DNA of 64,000 nucleotides from Anaerosporomusa subterranea (GCF_001611555.1 NZ_LSGP01000028.1:62001-126000); one strand, 5' to 3'; positions 42,930-52,020 are shown, numbered from the stretch's first letter. Translations and numbers: made by a program. The notes: generated by a model from the sequence alone, not told the origin.

Positions 42930-44693
42930 ATGAAAGATATAGTAGCCAATCAACTGATTAAGTACCTGGAAAACAGGGGTATCAAACATATCTTTGGCTT
43001 GTGCGGACACACCAACATTGCTTTTCTAGCTGCACTATCCAAAAGTGAAAAAATCAGATTCATTAATGTCAGGCATGAACAAATTGCCTCACATGCCGCA
43101 GACGGCTATGCCCGTGTCACCAAAAAGGCCTCAGTCGTACTGAGCCATTTAGGACCAGGACTGACCAATGCGGCCACTGGGGTAGCTAACGCAGCTCTTG
43201 ACTCCATTCCGATGGTAGTTATCGCCGGTGATGTGCCGAGCCACTACTACGGCAAACACCCTCATCAGGAAGTTAATCTCCATGCAGATGGCGACCAGTG
43301 GGAAATCTACCGTCCCTTTGTAAAACGTGCCTGGCGGGTAGACAATGCAGAACTGCTGCCAGAAATCATGGAAAAGGCCTTCGCCCTGGCGGAATCAGGC
43401 CGGCCGGGACCTGTGCTTGTCGATGTGCCAATGGATATGTTCTCAAAAGAAATCGATTCCGCCATATTTGAAAAACTGAATCAGAATGCCAAAACTATGT
43501 ATAAACCATCGATTGATGATGAATTAGCCGAAAAAATTGTGAAAACCTTAGCAGAAGCCAAAAATCCGGTCATTCATGTTGGCGGCGGCGTGATACTAGC
43601 CGATGCAACCAAAGAATTGCAGGAATTTGTTGTCCATATGGGTATACCTGTCAGCCATTCCCTGATGGGTAAGGGCACATTGCCGGATGATCATCCGCTG
43701 GTGCTTGGCATGACCGGCTTCTGGGGTACCCAATTTATCAATGATAAATGCAAAGCAGCCGATTATATTTTAGGACTTGGCACCAGCTTCAAAGAGGCCG
43801 ACTGCAGTTCCTGGTATCCTGAATATACTTTCAATTTCCCGCCAACCAAATTAATTCATATTGATATCGATCCGAGTGAACTGGGGCGTAACTATCCGGT
43901 AGAAATCGGAGCAGTGGCAGACCTTAAGAATGCCTTAAGGGTATTAAACCGTGTTGCTAAGCGATTGTATCCCCAGGCTAGACAGAACCAGGCCTTAAAA
44001 GATGAGATCGCCGCCAATAGAAAGGCCTTCAAGGCCAGCAATAAAGAAGTGGAAGAAAGCAATCAATTTCCCATGAGCCCGCAGCGCATCTTGGCTGATT
44101 TGCGTGACGTATTACCGCGCAATGCCATCATCACCACCGACGTGGGCTGGAACAAAAACGGTGTAGGCCAGCAGTTCCCGATTTACGAACCGGGCTCCAT
44201 TTTGACGCCGGGCGGATTTGCCACTATGGGCTTTGGTTCACCGGCAGCCTTAGGGGCAAAAGTTGCTGCGCCTGACAGAGTAGTAGTATCCCTCATCGGT
44301 GACGGCGGATTCGGTCAAAACCCTGCCGTATTAGCAACCGCCGCTATAGAAAATATTCCGGCAATCTTTGTCATCATGAACAACCATGCTTTTGGTACCA
44401 TTGCTGGTTTGGAAAAAGCGCATTTTGATACCACCTTTGGTACCATATTTGAAAAGGACGGCAAAACCTATTCGCCTGACTTTGCAGCCATTGCCAGAGC
44501 TTACGGCGTAGAAGGCATCACCATCAACAAGGCGGAAGAATTCAAACCGGCCATGGAAAAGGCTATCGCTATGAACAAACCTGTCGTGATCGATGCCTGG
44601 ATGGTTAATAATCCTGTACCTACAGCGGGGCACTGGAACATCATGGACATTTACTCTCCTGGAAAAAAGGTACATCATGTAAGTACTAACTGA
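42930..44693 (+). CDS. ThDP-dependent enzyme of the acetolactate synthase superfamily
   Basis: 587 residues with the three domains of this superfamily: PYR (about 1-165, Glu50 in NVRHEQIASHAADGYAR activates ThDP), middle (about 190-325) and PP (about 375-560, GDGGFGQNPAVLATAAIE ... NNHAFGT binding the diphosphate). The general fold covers acetolactate synthases, decarboxylases and carboligases. Glyoxylate carboligase normally lacks the activating glutamate, so that assignment is unlikely. Being last in a TRAP operon, it probably acts on the imported 2-oxo acid or a product of it. Reaction unknown. AACAGGAGGCG precedes the ATG. Confidence 0.85.
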   Translation: MKDIVANQLIKYLENRGIKHIFGLCGHTNIAFLAALSKSEKIRFINVRHEQIASHAADGYARVTKKASVVLSHLGPGLTNAATGVANAALDSIPMVVIAGDVPSHYYGKHPHQEVNLHADGDQWEIYRPFVKRAWRVDNAELLPEIMEKAFALAESGRPGPVLVDVPMDMFSKEIDSAIFEKLNQNAKTMYKPSIDDELAEKIVKTLAEAKNPVIHVGGGVILADATKELQEFVVHMGIPVSHSLMGKGTLPDDHPLVLGMTGFWGTQFINDKCKAADYILGLGTSFKEADCSSWYPEYTFNFPPTKLIHIDIDPSELGRNYPVEIGAVADLKNALRVLNRVAKRLYPQARQNQALKDEIAANRKAFKASNKEVEESNQFPMSPQRILADLRDVLPRNAIITTDVGWNKNGVGQQFPIYEPGSILTPGGFATMGFGSPAALGAKVAAPDRVVVSLIGDGGFGQNPAVLATAAIENIPAIFVIMNNHAFGTIAGLEKAHFDTTFGTIFEKDGKTYSPDFAAIARAYGVEGITINKAEEFKPAMEKAIAMNKPVVIDAWMVNNPVPTAGHWNIMDIYSPGKKVHHVSTN

Positions 44694-44719
44694 GCTTTGA
44701 TCTAAAAACATGGCGCAAC

Positions 44720-44752
44720 GCCTCAGCTTTTGCTTTACGCAGAAGCTGGGGC
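44720..44752 (+). terminator. Terminator of the second TRAP operon
   Basis: GCCTCAGCTTTTGC and GCAGAAGCTGGGGC pair over 14 bases with two irregular positions, followed by TTCCTTTTTT. Confidence 0.8.
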
Positions 44753-44930
44753 TTCCTTTTTTCTCCACACTGATTAGTTCAGCTGCAGTTTTCCATATTT
44801 ATTGGTATTGATATAATCGATATTAGCTATAAAATTTAGTTATGACATCTAAAATAATTTTGGTATAATTAATTTTAGTAATTCAAACAAAAAAACGTTA
44901 TCATGTTCAGTCAAAAGAGGGGGATTTTCT

Positions 44931-45770
44931 TTGTTGAAAAAGTTTACTAAGGTATTATCATTGTTTATAATTCTTGGTTTGGTCTTCACGCTTGTTGGTT
45001 GTTTTGGAACGAAGCAAACGAGCCAATCCAATCCGCCGTCTGCGCCAACCAATTCAAAATCCATTAAGTTGGGTACCCTGATTACCTTACAGCCTTTTAT
45101 GGTTGTTCTGAAGGATGAGCTTGCTAAAAAGGGGTACAATGTGGAACTCGTTCTGTTTGATGCCAACAATATGCCGGCTACTGCAACAAAAGACGGGAAT
45201 CTCGATGGTTTCGTCCATAATCATCTTCCTTGGATTAAAGCCTTTAACCAACAAAATAATTCAAAACTTGAAATGATCCAGCCTTACCTGTTCTATTATC
45301 GCACCGCGATGTATTCTTCAAAGTATAAAAGTATCGAGGAGTTTCCAAAAGGTGTTCAAATCGCCATCCCAAACGATCCCAGCAATATTGAAACCAGCTT
45401 GTTGATGCTTCAGCAACTGAATTTGATTACCTTAGGGGAGAAAAAAGAAAAGTTTTACACGATTCTCGATATTAAGGATAATCCGAAGCAAATCAAATTC
45501 CTAGAGACTGAGATTTCAACAACGGCAAGAAGCATCAAGGATGCAGGAGCAGTGATTTGTCCTGCAATCCGCATCAAGCAAGCAGGAATTGACCCGAATT
45601 CTTTCCTTGCCGAAGATAAAACGACGGTAAACTTCCCGGTAGGATTAACAATTGATGCGAAAAATGCCCAAGCACCCTGGGTCAAGGATGCCATGGACAT
45701 CCTGAAATCCGACAGTATGAAAGCAAAATTTAACGAGCTTTACAATGGAGCTCTGGTTCTGTTCAAATAA
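44931..45770 (+). CDS. MetQ/NlpA-family substrate-binding lipoprotein
   Basis: 279 residues with a lipobox LVGCFG (about residue 24). NlpA fold: VELVLFDANNMPATATKDGN, GFVHNHLPWIKAF and IAIPNDPSN. It is more diverged from the MetQ pattern than the two other copies in this window (55353, 62933): the usual YxxHxPxL reads HNHLPWI and the end lacks the HF-G-x-xPxW tail. Methionine is thus only one candidate ligand. Start codon TTG at 44931 or 44934, after GAGGGGGA. No S-box precedes it. The transporter genes metNI follow after an unusual hairpin element. Confidence 0.88.
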   Translation: MLKKFTKVLSLFIILGLVFTLVGCFGTKQTSQSNPPSAPTNSKSIKLGTLITLQPFMVVLKDELAKKGYNVELVLFDANNMPATATKDGNLDGFVHNHLPWIKAFNQQNNSKLEMIQPYLFYYRTAMYSSKYKSIEEFPKGVQIAIPNDPSNIETSLLMLQQLNLITLGEKKEKFYTILDIKDNPKQIKFLETEISTTARSIKDAGAVICPAIRIKQAGIDPNSFLAEDKTTVNFPVGLTIDAKNAQAPWVKDAMDILKSDSMKAKFNELYNGALVLFK

Positions 45771-45812
45771 TCCTGAGGCAATCTTAATACGTGTTCTGAG
45801 AAAAGTAAAAAG

Positions 45813-45999
45813 CAGCAAGTATTTGTTGCTCCGGCTGTTGAGAAACCTCGTTCCCAGAGCGTTCAGAAATGTCCAGATGCTAGGAAGGCCCGCCGCCCCA
45901 GCAGTGACGCGTACTAGAGGGTACGCTAGCAATGGGGAGGCGGGCCTAACGACGCAGATGGGCGTTTATCAACGCTCTGAACAGCAAGTATTTGTTGCT
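45813..45999. repeat. Hairpin element between 18-bp direct repeats inside the met-type operon
   Basis: CAGCAAGTATTTGTTGCT occurs twice, at 45813-45830 and 45982-45999. Between them are nested inverted repeats: AGAGCGTT/AACGCTCT, GGCCCGCCGCCCCA (45887-45900) against TGGGGAGGCGGGCC (45933-45946) with one mismatch, and GCGTAC/GTACGC in the centre. The block is far richer in GC than the genes on both sides. It looks like a small non-autonomous insertion, or a structured RNA between metQ-like and metN. Downstream CTTTTGCTTTTTT could make it a partial terminator. Confidence 0.75.
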
Positions 46000-46040
46000 T
46001 TTGCTTTTTTCTGTGAGAAGCAAAGAAAAGGATGATCAAA

Positions 46041-47045
46041 TTGATCTCGATTACGCACTTGAAAAAAAGCTTTGCTAAACAGATTGTGCTTAATGATATT
46101 AATCTTCAGATTGGCAAAGGAAAAATCTACGGATTGGTCGGGCGCAGCGGAGCGGGGAAATCTACACTGCTCCGTTGTATCAACGGCTTGGAAAGCTATG
46201 ACGAAGGATCGCTGACAGTCGATGGAATTGAAGTCAGCTCGTTATCGGCAAAGGCAGCGCGAGAATTCAAAAGGGATATCGGTATGATCTTTCAACAGTT
46301 CTCTCTTCTAAGCCGCATGAATGTGTACGAGAATATCGCTTTACCCATGAAATGCTGGAAATACAATAAGGCTCACATTGATAGAAAAGTCAAAGAGCTT
46401 GTGGAATTAGTGGGTATTCCAGATAAAATCAACGCCTTTCCTGCAGAACTGTCCGGGGGACAGAAGCAGCGGGTTGCCATTGCACGTGCCCTTTCAATGA
46501 ATCCGAGAATATTGCTGTGCGATGAAGCCACCTCCGCACTGGATCCGCAAACAGCCAACTCCATTATTGCGCTGCTTGATGCAATTAATAAACAGTTGGG
46601 AATTACTATTGTCGTTGTTACTCATCAAATGTCTGTACTCAGGCGTTCTTGTGAAGAAATTTCGATCCTGGAAAACGGCGAAATTGCCGAAAGCGGAAGC
46701 GTGGAAGAAATTTTTTTGCGACAGCCTAAGGCACTGATCAATCTGATCGGTAGGAAAGATCAGATATTACCTCATAAAGGGGTAAATATAAAAATTACCC
46801 TATCTCAGGAGGTCGCCCAGAAACCCCTTATTACAGAGATGGCCCGGAATTTGCAAACCGACTTTCTGATCATGGGATGGGAAATGGAGCGTTTTCGTGA
46901 CGGTATGCTTGGTTCGATAACCATCAATGTAACGGATGCAGACTGCACAAGGGTCACCGAGTTTTTGAACGCCCATCAGGTACCCTGGAAATTATTATTA
47001 CCCCTTGAATATGCAGATCAAGCCTTGCCTGAGGAGGAAGATTGA
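46041..47045 (+). CDS. metN: Methionine-type ABC transporter ATP-binding protein (MetN)
   Basis: 334 residues from the TTG at 46041, nine bases after AAAAGG; an ATG at 46032 touches that box and is less likely. Walker A GRSGAGKST, signature LSGGQKQRVAIA, Walker B ILLCDEATSALDP, and a C-terminal NIL (ferredoxin-like) domain (about 255-330), which in MetN binds methionine and inhibits transport. Together with MetI and a lipoprotein it imports methionine or related compounds. The stop overlaps the metI start. Confidence 0.92.
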   Translation: MISITHLKKSFAKQIVLNDINLQIGKGKIYGLVGRSGAGKSTLLRCINGLESYDEGSLTVDGIEVSSLSAKAAREFKRDIGMIFQQFSLLSRMNVYENIALPMKCWKYNKAHIDRKVKELVELVGIPDKINAFPAELSGGQKQRVAIARALSMNPRILLCDEATSALDPQTANSIIALLDAINKQLGITIVVVTHQMSVLRRSCEEISILENGEIAESGSVEEIFLRQPKALINLIGRKDQILPHKGVNIKITLSQEVAQKPLITEMARNLQTDFLIMGWEMERFRDGMLGSITINVTDADCTRVTEFLNAHQVPWKLLLPLEYADQALPEEED

Positions 47046-47716
47046 TGTTCGATAGTGCATTTTGGACAAATCTTTGGCGCTATTTTGATGGAATCATTGG
47101 TCCTTCCATATTTTCAACGCTGCGCATGCTCATAGCTACGATGATCCTAGCCTTCGTTTTTGGGTTTATATTGGCTGTTGCGCTATACCTCACTCATCGG
47201 GATGGACTGAAACCGAACAAAACAATCTATCGTGTTCTCGATTTTTTCGTCAATGCCATTCGTTCTTTTCCTATCATTATCCTCATTGTCGCCATATCCC
47301 CAATTACCCGCGCAGTTGTCGGGACAACGATTGGCGAACAGGCGGCTATTCTGCCATTAACCCTCGCCGCGACTCCGTTTTTGGCGCGGATATTGGAAAA
47401 TGCCTTCCTACAAGTGGACCGGCAACTGATTGAGGCGGCCCGTTCCTTCGGTGCTTCAGATAGCCAAATCATTTTCAGAGTTATTGTGAAGGAAGCGGTT
47501 CCTTCAATCGTTTCTGGTACTACACTCGCAACGGTTACTTATCTTTCAGCGACAACAATGGCCGGGGCAGTCGGAGCCGGTGGTTTAGGCGCCGTAGCGC
47601 TGAATTACGGTTATCAAAGCTTTAATGATATGGTGCTCTATACAGCGGTCATCATCCTTTTAATTTTAGTCTATATCATTCAGATTACCGGCGACTATTT
47701 GTACAGAAGAATATGA
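47045..47716 (+). CDS. metI: Methionine-type ABC transporter permease (MetI)
   Basis: 223 residues with five hydrophobic segments and the EAA loop EAARSFGASDSQIIF that contacts the ATPase. The ATG at 47045 overlaps the metN stop (TGATG) behind GAGGAGGAAG. MetI works as a dimer in the membrane. It is the only MetI in this window, although three MetQ-like proteins are encoded. Confidence 0.93.
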   Translation: MFDSAFWTNLWRYFDGIIGPSIFSTLRMLIATMILAFVFGFILAVALYLTHRDGLKPNKTIYRVLDFFVNAIRSFPIIILIVAISPITRAVVGTTIGEQAAILPLTLAATPFLARILENAFLQVDRQLIEAARSFGASDSQIIFRVIVKEAVPSIVSGTTLATVTYLSATTMAGAVGAGGLGAVALNYGYQSFNDMVLYTAVIILLILVYIIQITGDYLYRRI

Positions 47717-47740
47717 TTTTTGAGAGCTGAGGTGAGTATC

Positions 47741-48520
47741 TTGAATAGGGAAGCGTTTAGAGAACGCATCATCAGGCTGAACTGCGCTTTGGATTTAGAG
47801 AGAAAGGCTGTTGGGATTAAGTTTCTCCATACGAAGGAGGATTATCATTTCGCCGATGCGAAGCCAGTGACGGTTCCGATCAATTATTGCGTCATGGTTC
47901 GCTTGGCGACGCAAGGCAAGGCATTGAAAGCGGACGGGAATAATCTTGCTTGTCTGGCCGGAGCCAGGGCCTTGGGGCTAAAAGAGATTGATGCTTACCA
48001 TAGATCAGGTCAAAACGGAAAAAAACTTGGGCTGTATCACGACATGCCCACCGCGAAGCGGGCTCGAGATGGAATGAGTTACTGTGACCATCAAGCCTTC
48101 GGCATCATGGTCAAGCCATTGGAAGATTATGATAGCGAGCCAGATGTTGTGATTATAGTTTCCCACCCCTATAACATCATGAGAATTGTACAGGGATATT
48201 CTTATTACAGCGGAATACAGTCGGCGTTTAAAATGACTGGCAACCAAGCGATCTGCTCTGAGTCGACGGCTTATCCCTATTTAAGCAATGATATTAATGT
48301 TTCCTTGCTTTGTATTGGTACACGGCATAAAGCCGGATGGAGTGATCAGGAGCTTGCTGTTGGTTTTCCTATTAGCCTCTTCCGTAAAATCGTTGACGGT
48401 GTTATGAATACGGTCAATATTATGGATAACAATCAAAAAAAAGAGATCATTGAAAGGAAACTTCTCGAAAACGAAATTGATGATCTCGAAATTAAATATG
48501 ATTATAATTATTATCGCTAG
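47741..48520 (+). CDS. DUF169 family protein
   Basis: 259 residues from the TTG at 47741, which has GAGGTGAG just upstream; an in-frame TTG at 47720 is closer to metI but has no such box. The family pattern is visible: RKAVGIKFL near the start, VPINYCVMVRLATQGKALKA, and ACLAGARALGL. Two cysteine sites (NYC, NLAC) and SESTAYPYL are conserved in the family. Its function is not established. It is the last gene of the metQNI-type operon, which suggests it uses or processes the imported compound. Confidence 0.82.
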   Translation: MNREAFRERIIRLNCALDLERKAVGIKFLHTKEDYHFADAKPVTVPINYCVMVRLATQGKALKADGNNLACLAGARALGLKEIDAYHRSGQNGKKLGLYHDMPTAKRARDGMSYCDHQAFGIMVKPLEDYDSEPDVVIIVSHPYNIMRIVQGYSYYSGIQSAFKMTGNQAICSESTAYPYLSNDINVSLLCIGTRHKAGWSDQELAVGFPISLFRKIVDGVMNTVNIMDNNQKKEIIERKLLENEIDDLEIKYDYNYYR

Positions 48521-48572
48521 GGAGAAGCATATCTAGAAGAAATAATAAGACGGTTCTTTTGTTACCTGCGCA

Positions 48573-48637
48573 GAAACACAGGGATAGGGTTTATGTTTTA
48601 GGCTTTTGCTAAAACAACGCCCCTGTCCCTGTGTTTC
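48573..48637 (+). terminator. Terminator after the metQNI-DUF169 operon
   Basis: GAAACACAGGGA-AGGG pairs with CCCC-TGTCCCTGTGTTTC around an inner TTTTAG/CTAAAA stem. It is symmetrical enough to work for the converging MocR gene too. Confidence 0.75.
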
Positions 48638-48727
48638 TTAATGTAGTTTTTTTCATACGGGTAATTATAAAAAAGTTATAGGATTATTACAAATAGTTAA
48701 TTTAACAAGGCAAAGGAAAACGCATCA

Positions 48728-50239
48728 CTAAATGAGGGGGCGGCCAGCTGTTCCTGAGGGAAATGTAGCGTTAGCAGTACCTGACTTGAAAATTTTTGCT
48801 AGTCGTCGAATACCTTCGTTTAAGCGATCCTCGCCGAGTGTCGCAAAGCAGAGTCGGATATGGTGACTTTCGGTATTGTTAAGATAGAATGCTTCGCCAG
48901 GTACAAAAGTGACGCCTGCAGCAGCGGAACGGCGAAGGAGTTCAACTGGAGATGCGGGGGGACGAACGTTGCACCAAAGATAGAAGCCGCCTTCTGGCAA
49001 TTCAAAATCCAAATGGGTGCTACAGTATTGCCGGATAGCTCCCGCAAGTGTATCGCGACGTTTTTTATATTCTCTTCGGACAAACGATAGATGATCTGCT
49101 AGGTAATGATCCGCTAGGCAAGTATGAAGAATTATTTGGGAAAGGTTATTGCTGTGGAGATCAACATACTGTTTTTCCTGAGCCAATCGATTAATGACTT
49201 GAGGCGCGGCAGTTACCCAGCCGGTTCGCAGCCCGGGGAAAAGGATTTTGGAGAATGTCCCCAGATAAATTACTCCGCCATAGGTGTCAAGACTCTTGAG
49301 CGAAGGTGGAGGCTGTTGTCCGTAATATAGCTGACTATATGGGTCATCTTCCACAATGGCGAGGCGGTAGCGAGCGGCAAGGCGGATTAACTCCTGACGA
49401 TGGTGAAGAGGCATGACCTGCCCTGTGGGATTTTGGAAGGTGGGGATCGTATAAAAGAGCTTAGGACGATAGCGTATTAGATAGTCCTCAAGCGCTCCTA
49501 AATCAAGGCTGCTAGACTGGGGCAGGCATAAAACGCGGGCTCCGGCGGCTTCTAGCACCTGAATGGCTCCAAGATATGTAGGTGACTCCACGATAACATA
49601 ATCTCTCGGCTCTACGAAGGCCTTAACAATGAGATAGAGTCCTTGCTGTGAGCCGGACACAATAAGAATATTATCAGGGGCGGCGTGAATTCCTTGGGAG
49701 TTTTGCCAGGTTGCCAAGGAGCGTCTGAACGGTGGATATCCTTCGATCGGTATGTAGCCGAAGTCCGCTGCATCTAAGCCGTGGTTGCCATCAACAAGGG
49801 CTTTTTCAATAATTTTAAGGTCATAAAGGGCTGGGTCTGGCATGCCTGCGGCAAAAGAAATCGTTTCATCAGCCGTTGGGGTAGCGACCAACGAGCGAAG
49901 TAAAGAAGATAATGGCGATTTATAGTGGGGGCTAAACAACTGTTCCCATGGCATATCGTTGGCTTGCTGATCAGTGACGTTCAAATTTGCCACATAGGTT
50001 CCGCTACCGATCCGTGTTGATACTAACCCGCGTTCTTCCAATAACCGATAGGCATTGATTATCGTTGTGCGACTTACCTCAAGCAGGCTGGCGAGTTCGC
50101 GTTCCGGCAGTAATTTGGTGCCAACTGGAAGTGTACACTCTTTAATTTTGGCTGCTAAGCTATTAGCGATTTGCAAATAGATGGGTGCTGACGCTTTTGG
50201 GTCAATCCGAACACCACTTAGCATTTTGGTAATATCCAT
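48728..50239 (-). CDS. MocR-type regulator: GntR HTH fused to class I aminotransferase
   Basis: 503 residues. Residues about 15-85 form a GntR winged helix (LPERELASLLEVSRTTIINA, LVSTRIGSGTYVA); residues about 125-490 an aminotransferase fold with the PLP lysine in LGTFSKILFPGLRTGW. MocR proteins use PLP and an amino compound as effector and regulate nearby genes. It is divergent from azlCD, its likely target. The minus-strand start lies 143 bases before the azlC ATG. The aminotransferase part is full length and could be enzymatically active. Confidence 0.9.
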   Translation of the reverse strand: MDITKMLSGVRIDPKASAPIYLQIANSLAAKIKECTLPVGTKLLPERELASLLEVSRTTIINAYRLLEERGLVSTRIGSGTYVANLNVTDQQANDMPWEQLFSPHYKSPLSSLLRSLVATPTADETISFAAGMPDPALYDLKIIEKALVDGNHGLDAADFGYIPIEGYPPFRRSLATWQNSQGIHAAPDNILIVSGSQQGLYLIVKAFVEPRDYVIVESPTYLGAIQVLEAAGARVLCLPQSSSLDLGALEDYLIRYRPKLFYTIPTFQNPTGQVMPLHHRQELIRLAARYRLAIVEDDPYSQLYYGQQPPPSLKSLDTYGGVIYLGTFSKILFPGLRTGWVTAAPQVINRLAQEKQYVDLHSNNLSQIILHTCLADHYLADHLSFVRREYKKRRDTLAGAIRQYCSTHLDFELPEGGFYLWCNVRPPASPVELLRRSAAAGVTFVPGEAFYLNNTESHHIRLCFATLGEDRLNEGIRRLAKIFKSGTANATFPSGTAGRPLI

Positions 50240-50382
50240 TTATCTTATTCTCCTTAGAAAAGAGCAATTGGTATTCTTTTATTGATATATTGGATATTTA
50301 CAATTGTATTCCTGCCGACTATGATAATGAAAACACGATAAATTTATCCATACTTAAAGCAAGCTGGACGGAGGGAAAATCA

Positions 50383-51072
50383 ATGAAAACAAAAGAATTC
50401 TTCGAAGGAATTAAAGACACCCTTCCCATCATGGTGGGGGTGTTTCCGTTTGGGCTTGCTTATGGCATCGTAGCTCAATCCATCGGACTTACTCCCGGAG
50501 AGACGCTATTAATGTCGCTGTTGGTCTTTGCTGGGGCAGCCCAGTTTATCAGCCTACCCATGTTTGCGGAAGGGGCTGGGATGGCAATGATTGCTCTAAC
50601 CGCTTTGCTGATCAATCTTCGTCATCTGTTAATGGGGATGTCTCTTGCTCCCTATATGAATGGGTTATCATTGCCTCAGAAAGCTCTCCTCACATTTGGT
50701 ATGGCTGACGAAACCTATGCGGTAACGATTAGCCGTGCACAAGCAATTGGCTATAGTGCCGCCTACCAGCTGGGAAGTAATGTGACTGGCTATGTTACTT
50801 GGGCATTGTCAACAGCTGGCGGAATACTTCTCGGTAGCCGCATCAGTGATCCACTCTCGTGGGGGCTTGATTTTGCCATGCCGGCAACCTTTTTGGCCTT
50901 ATTAATTCCGCGTCTTACTGACAAACTTAACATACTGGTATGTCTGGTTGCAGCCGGGGTTAGCATAATCGCGGCGGTTGCTATCCCTGGAAAGTGGTAT
51001 ATCATTATTGCCTGCTTGAGCGCGGCTGTGGCTGGCGGGATTTTGGAGGGGTCTGAAAATGATGAGAACTGA
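50383..51072 (+). CDS. azlC: AzlC-family amino acid exporter, large subunit
   Basis: 229 residues from the ATG at 50383 (GGAGGG box seven bases before); a longer frame from 50290 adds 31 polar, non-family residues. Family blocks: LPIMVGVFPFGLAYGIVAQS, LLVFAGAAQFISLPMF and NLRHLLMGMSLAPY. About six to seven membrane segments. AzlCD exports branched-chain and related amino acids or analogues. Its stop lies inside azlD, so the two are coupled. Confidence 0.9.
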   Translation: MKTKEFFEGIKDTLPIMVGVFPFGLAYGIVAQSIGLTPGETLLMSLLVFAGAAQFISLPMFAEGAGMAMIALTALLINLRHLLMGMSLAPYMNGLSLPQKALLTFGMADETYAVTISRAQAIGYSAAYQLGSNVTGYVTWALSTAGGILLGSRISDPLSWGLDFAMPATFLALLIPRLTDKLNILVCLVAAGVSIIAAVAIPGKWYIIIACLSAAVAGGILEGSENDEN

Positions 51073-51385
51073 AGTTGTTATCACTATTGTTGCTATGGCT
51101 GTTGCTACTTTCTTTACGCGTTTTACTAGCCCTGCGATTTTGGGAGGTGCAGGCATCTCCCCCCGTCTTAAACGATTTTTGAAGCATGTACCAACGGCGA
51201 TACTTACTGCTCTAATTGCTCCGACACTCTTCGCGCCACACGGTTACATTGAATTTTCAACAGGTAATAGCTATCTTATTGCCGGCACAATAGCAGCGCT
51301 TTTGGCCTATTTTCGTCAACCTCCCCTGGTGACCATGGGGGGCGGTATGGCCACCATGCTAGCAATACGCAGCTTTGGGATTTGA
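51059..51385 (+). CDS. azlD: AzlD-family amino acid exporter, small subunit
   Basis: 108 residues with three to four hydrophobic segments (about 4-22, 42-60, 68-90) and FTRFTSPAILG and LKHVPTAILTALIAP, the family pattern. It overlaps the azlC end by 14 bases. AzlD partners AzlC in the membrane. Confidence 0.9.
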   Translation: MMRTEVVITIVAMAVATFFTRFTSPAILGGAGISPRLKRFLKHVPTAILTALIAPTLFAPHGYIEFSTGNSYLIAGTIAALLAYFRQPPLVTMGGGMATMLAIRSFGI

Positions 51386-51405
51386 TCTGTCCGAACTTAA
51401 AAATT

Positions 51406-51449
51406 CGCCGTTTGACCCGATACGGAGAACCGTATCATTGGTCACGGTG
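51406..51449. repeat. Dispersed hairpin repeat, copy 5
   Basis: CGCCGTTTGACCCGATACGG, AGAA, CCGTATCATTGGTCACGGTG, 21 bases after the azlD stop. A terminator (51456-51490) follows within seven bases. Confidence 0.85.
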
Positions 51450-51455
51450 CAAACT

Positions 51456-51490
51456 GGCCTCAACTCTTGTGTAATGCGGGAGTTGAGGCC
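51456..51490 (+). terminator. Terminator GGCCTCAACT...AGTTGAGGCC
   Basis: A 10-bp perfect stem followed by TTTCTTTTTT; ends the azlCD transcript. The stem sequence also occurs at 33014-33041. Confidence 0.85.
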
Positions 51491-52020
51491 TTTCTTTTTT
51501 GTGTGCTCCAGGGCTTAGGAGGTAGCTGCCCTGCTTCACAACACGATATTGCCGATGATGGAAATGGGATGGATATATATATAACCTACATCGGTTTTTT
51601 GACTTGAAAAACTCACAAAGCAAAAAAACTAATAGGGGAAAAGGGTTTAGGAGCGAAGACTTACTTTAGCAGCGATCATTACAGTGATAACTCAAGCTGC
51701 GAGCGGAAAACAATATCGCGCTGTAGTGGAAGAACCGTGGAAAAAACCATCTCACAACATACAGCCTCAGTTAAAAAGTCGTTGACGATCATTTAGATGA
51801 TATGCTAAACTACATTTAATTTTATAAGTACCTTATAGAAAGAGTAATTACTCTTTCTATGAAAAGAATATATATTTACTAGTCGATCAGAAGACTGAAG
51901 GCTAGGGTAGAGCAACATTCTACCCTAGCCTTTTTTATTGTTTGGGAGATGAAGCACATCTCTTCTTAGGCTATGATCCGTATACTGGGATTCAAAATAG
52001 GAAGGTAAGGAGATTTTAAC
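51491..52020. other. Leader region with palindrome and attenuator-like hairpin
   Basis: A possible promoter TTGACG (51783-51788) and TAAACT, 18 bases apart. A perfect palindrome ATAGAAAGAGTAA/TTACTCTTTCTAT is at 51835-51860. A terminator hairpin GGCTAGGGTAGA/TCTACCCTAGCC with TTTTTT is at 51900-51936, 90 bases before the next start codon. I looked for T-box, S-box and cobalamin aptamers here and see none. No gene in this stretch. Confidence 0.5.
51900..51936 (+). terminator. Strong terminator in the leader of the 52-56 kb cluster
   Basis: GGCTAGGGTAGA, loop GCAACAT, TCTACCCTAGCC, TTTTTT. It comes after the candidate promoter and palindrome and before the first gene, so it may be an attenuator and not the end of an upstream unit. 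Confidence 0.75.

Noticed and set aside
42930-44693. Glyoxylate carboligase, which would pair with GarR
   Set aside because: That enzyme usually lacks the activating glutamate, which is present here (Glu50), and the gene is 26 kb from garR in another operon.
44800-44930. S-box or T-box in front of the first metQ-like gene
   Set aside because: No GATGACACC/GGCAACC-like core, no T-box sequence; only an AT-rich promoter region and a ribosome binding site.
51491-52020. T-box, S-box or cobalamin riboswitch in the leader of the sulfur cluster
   Set aside because: A terminator and palindrome exist, but none of the conserved aptamer blocks could be found.
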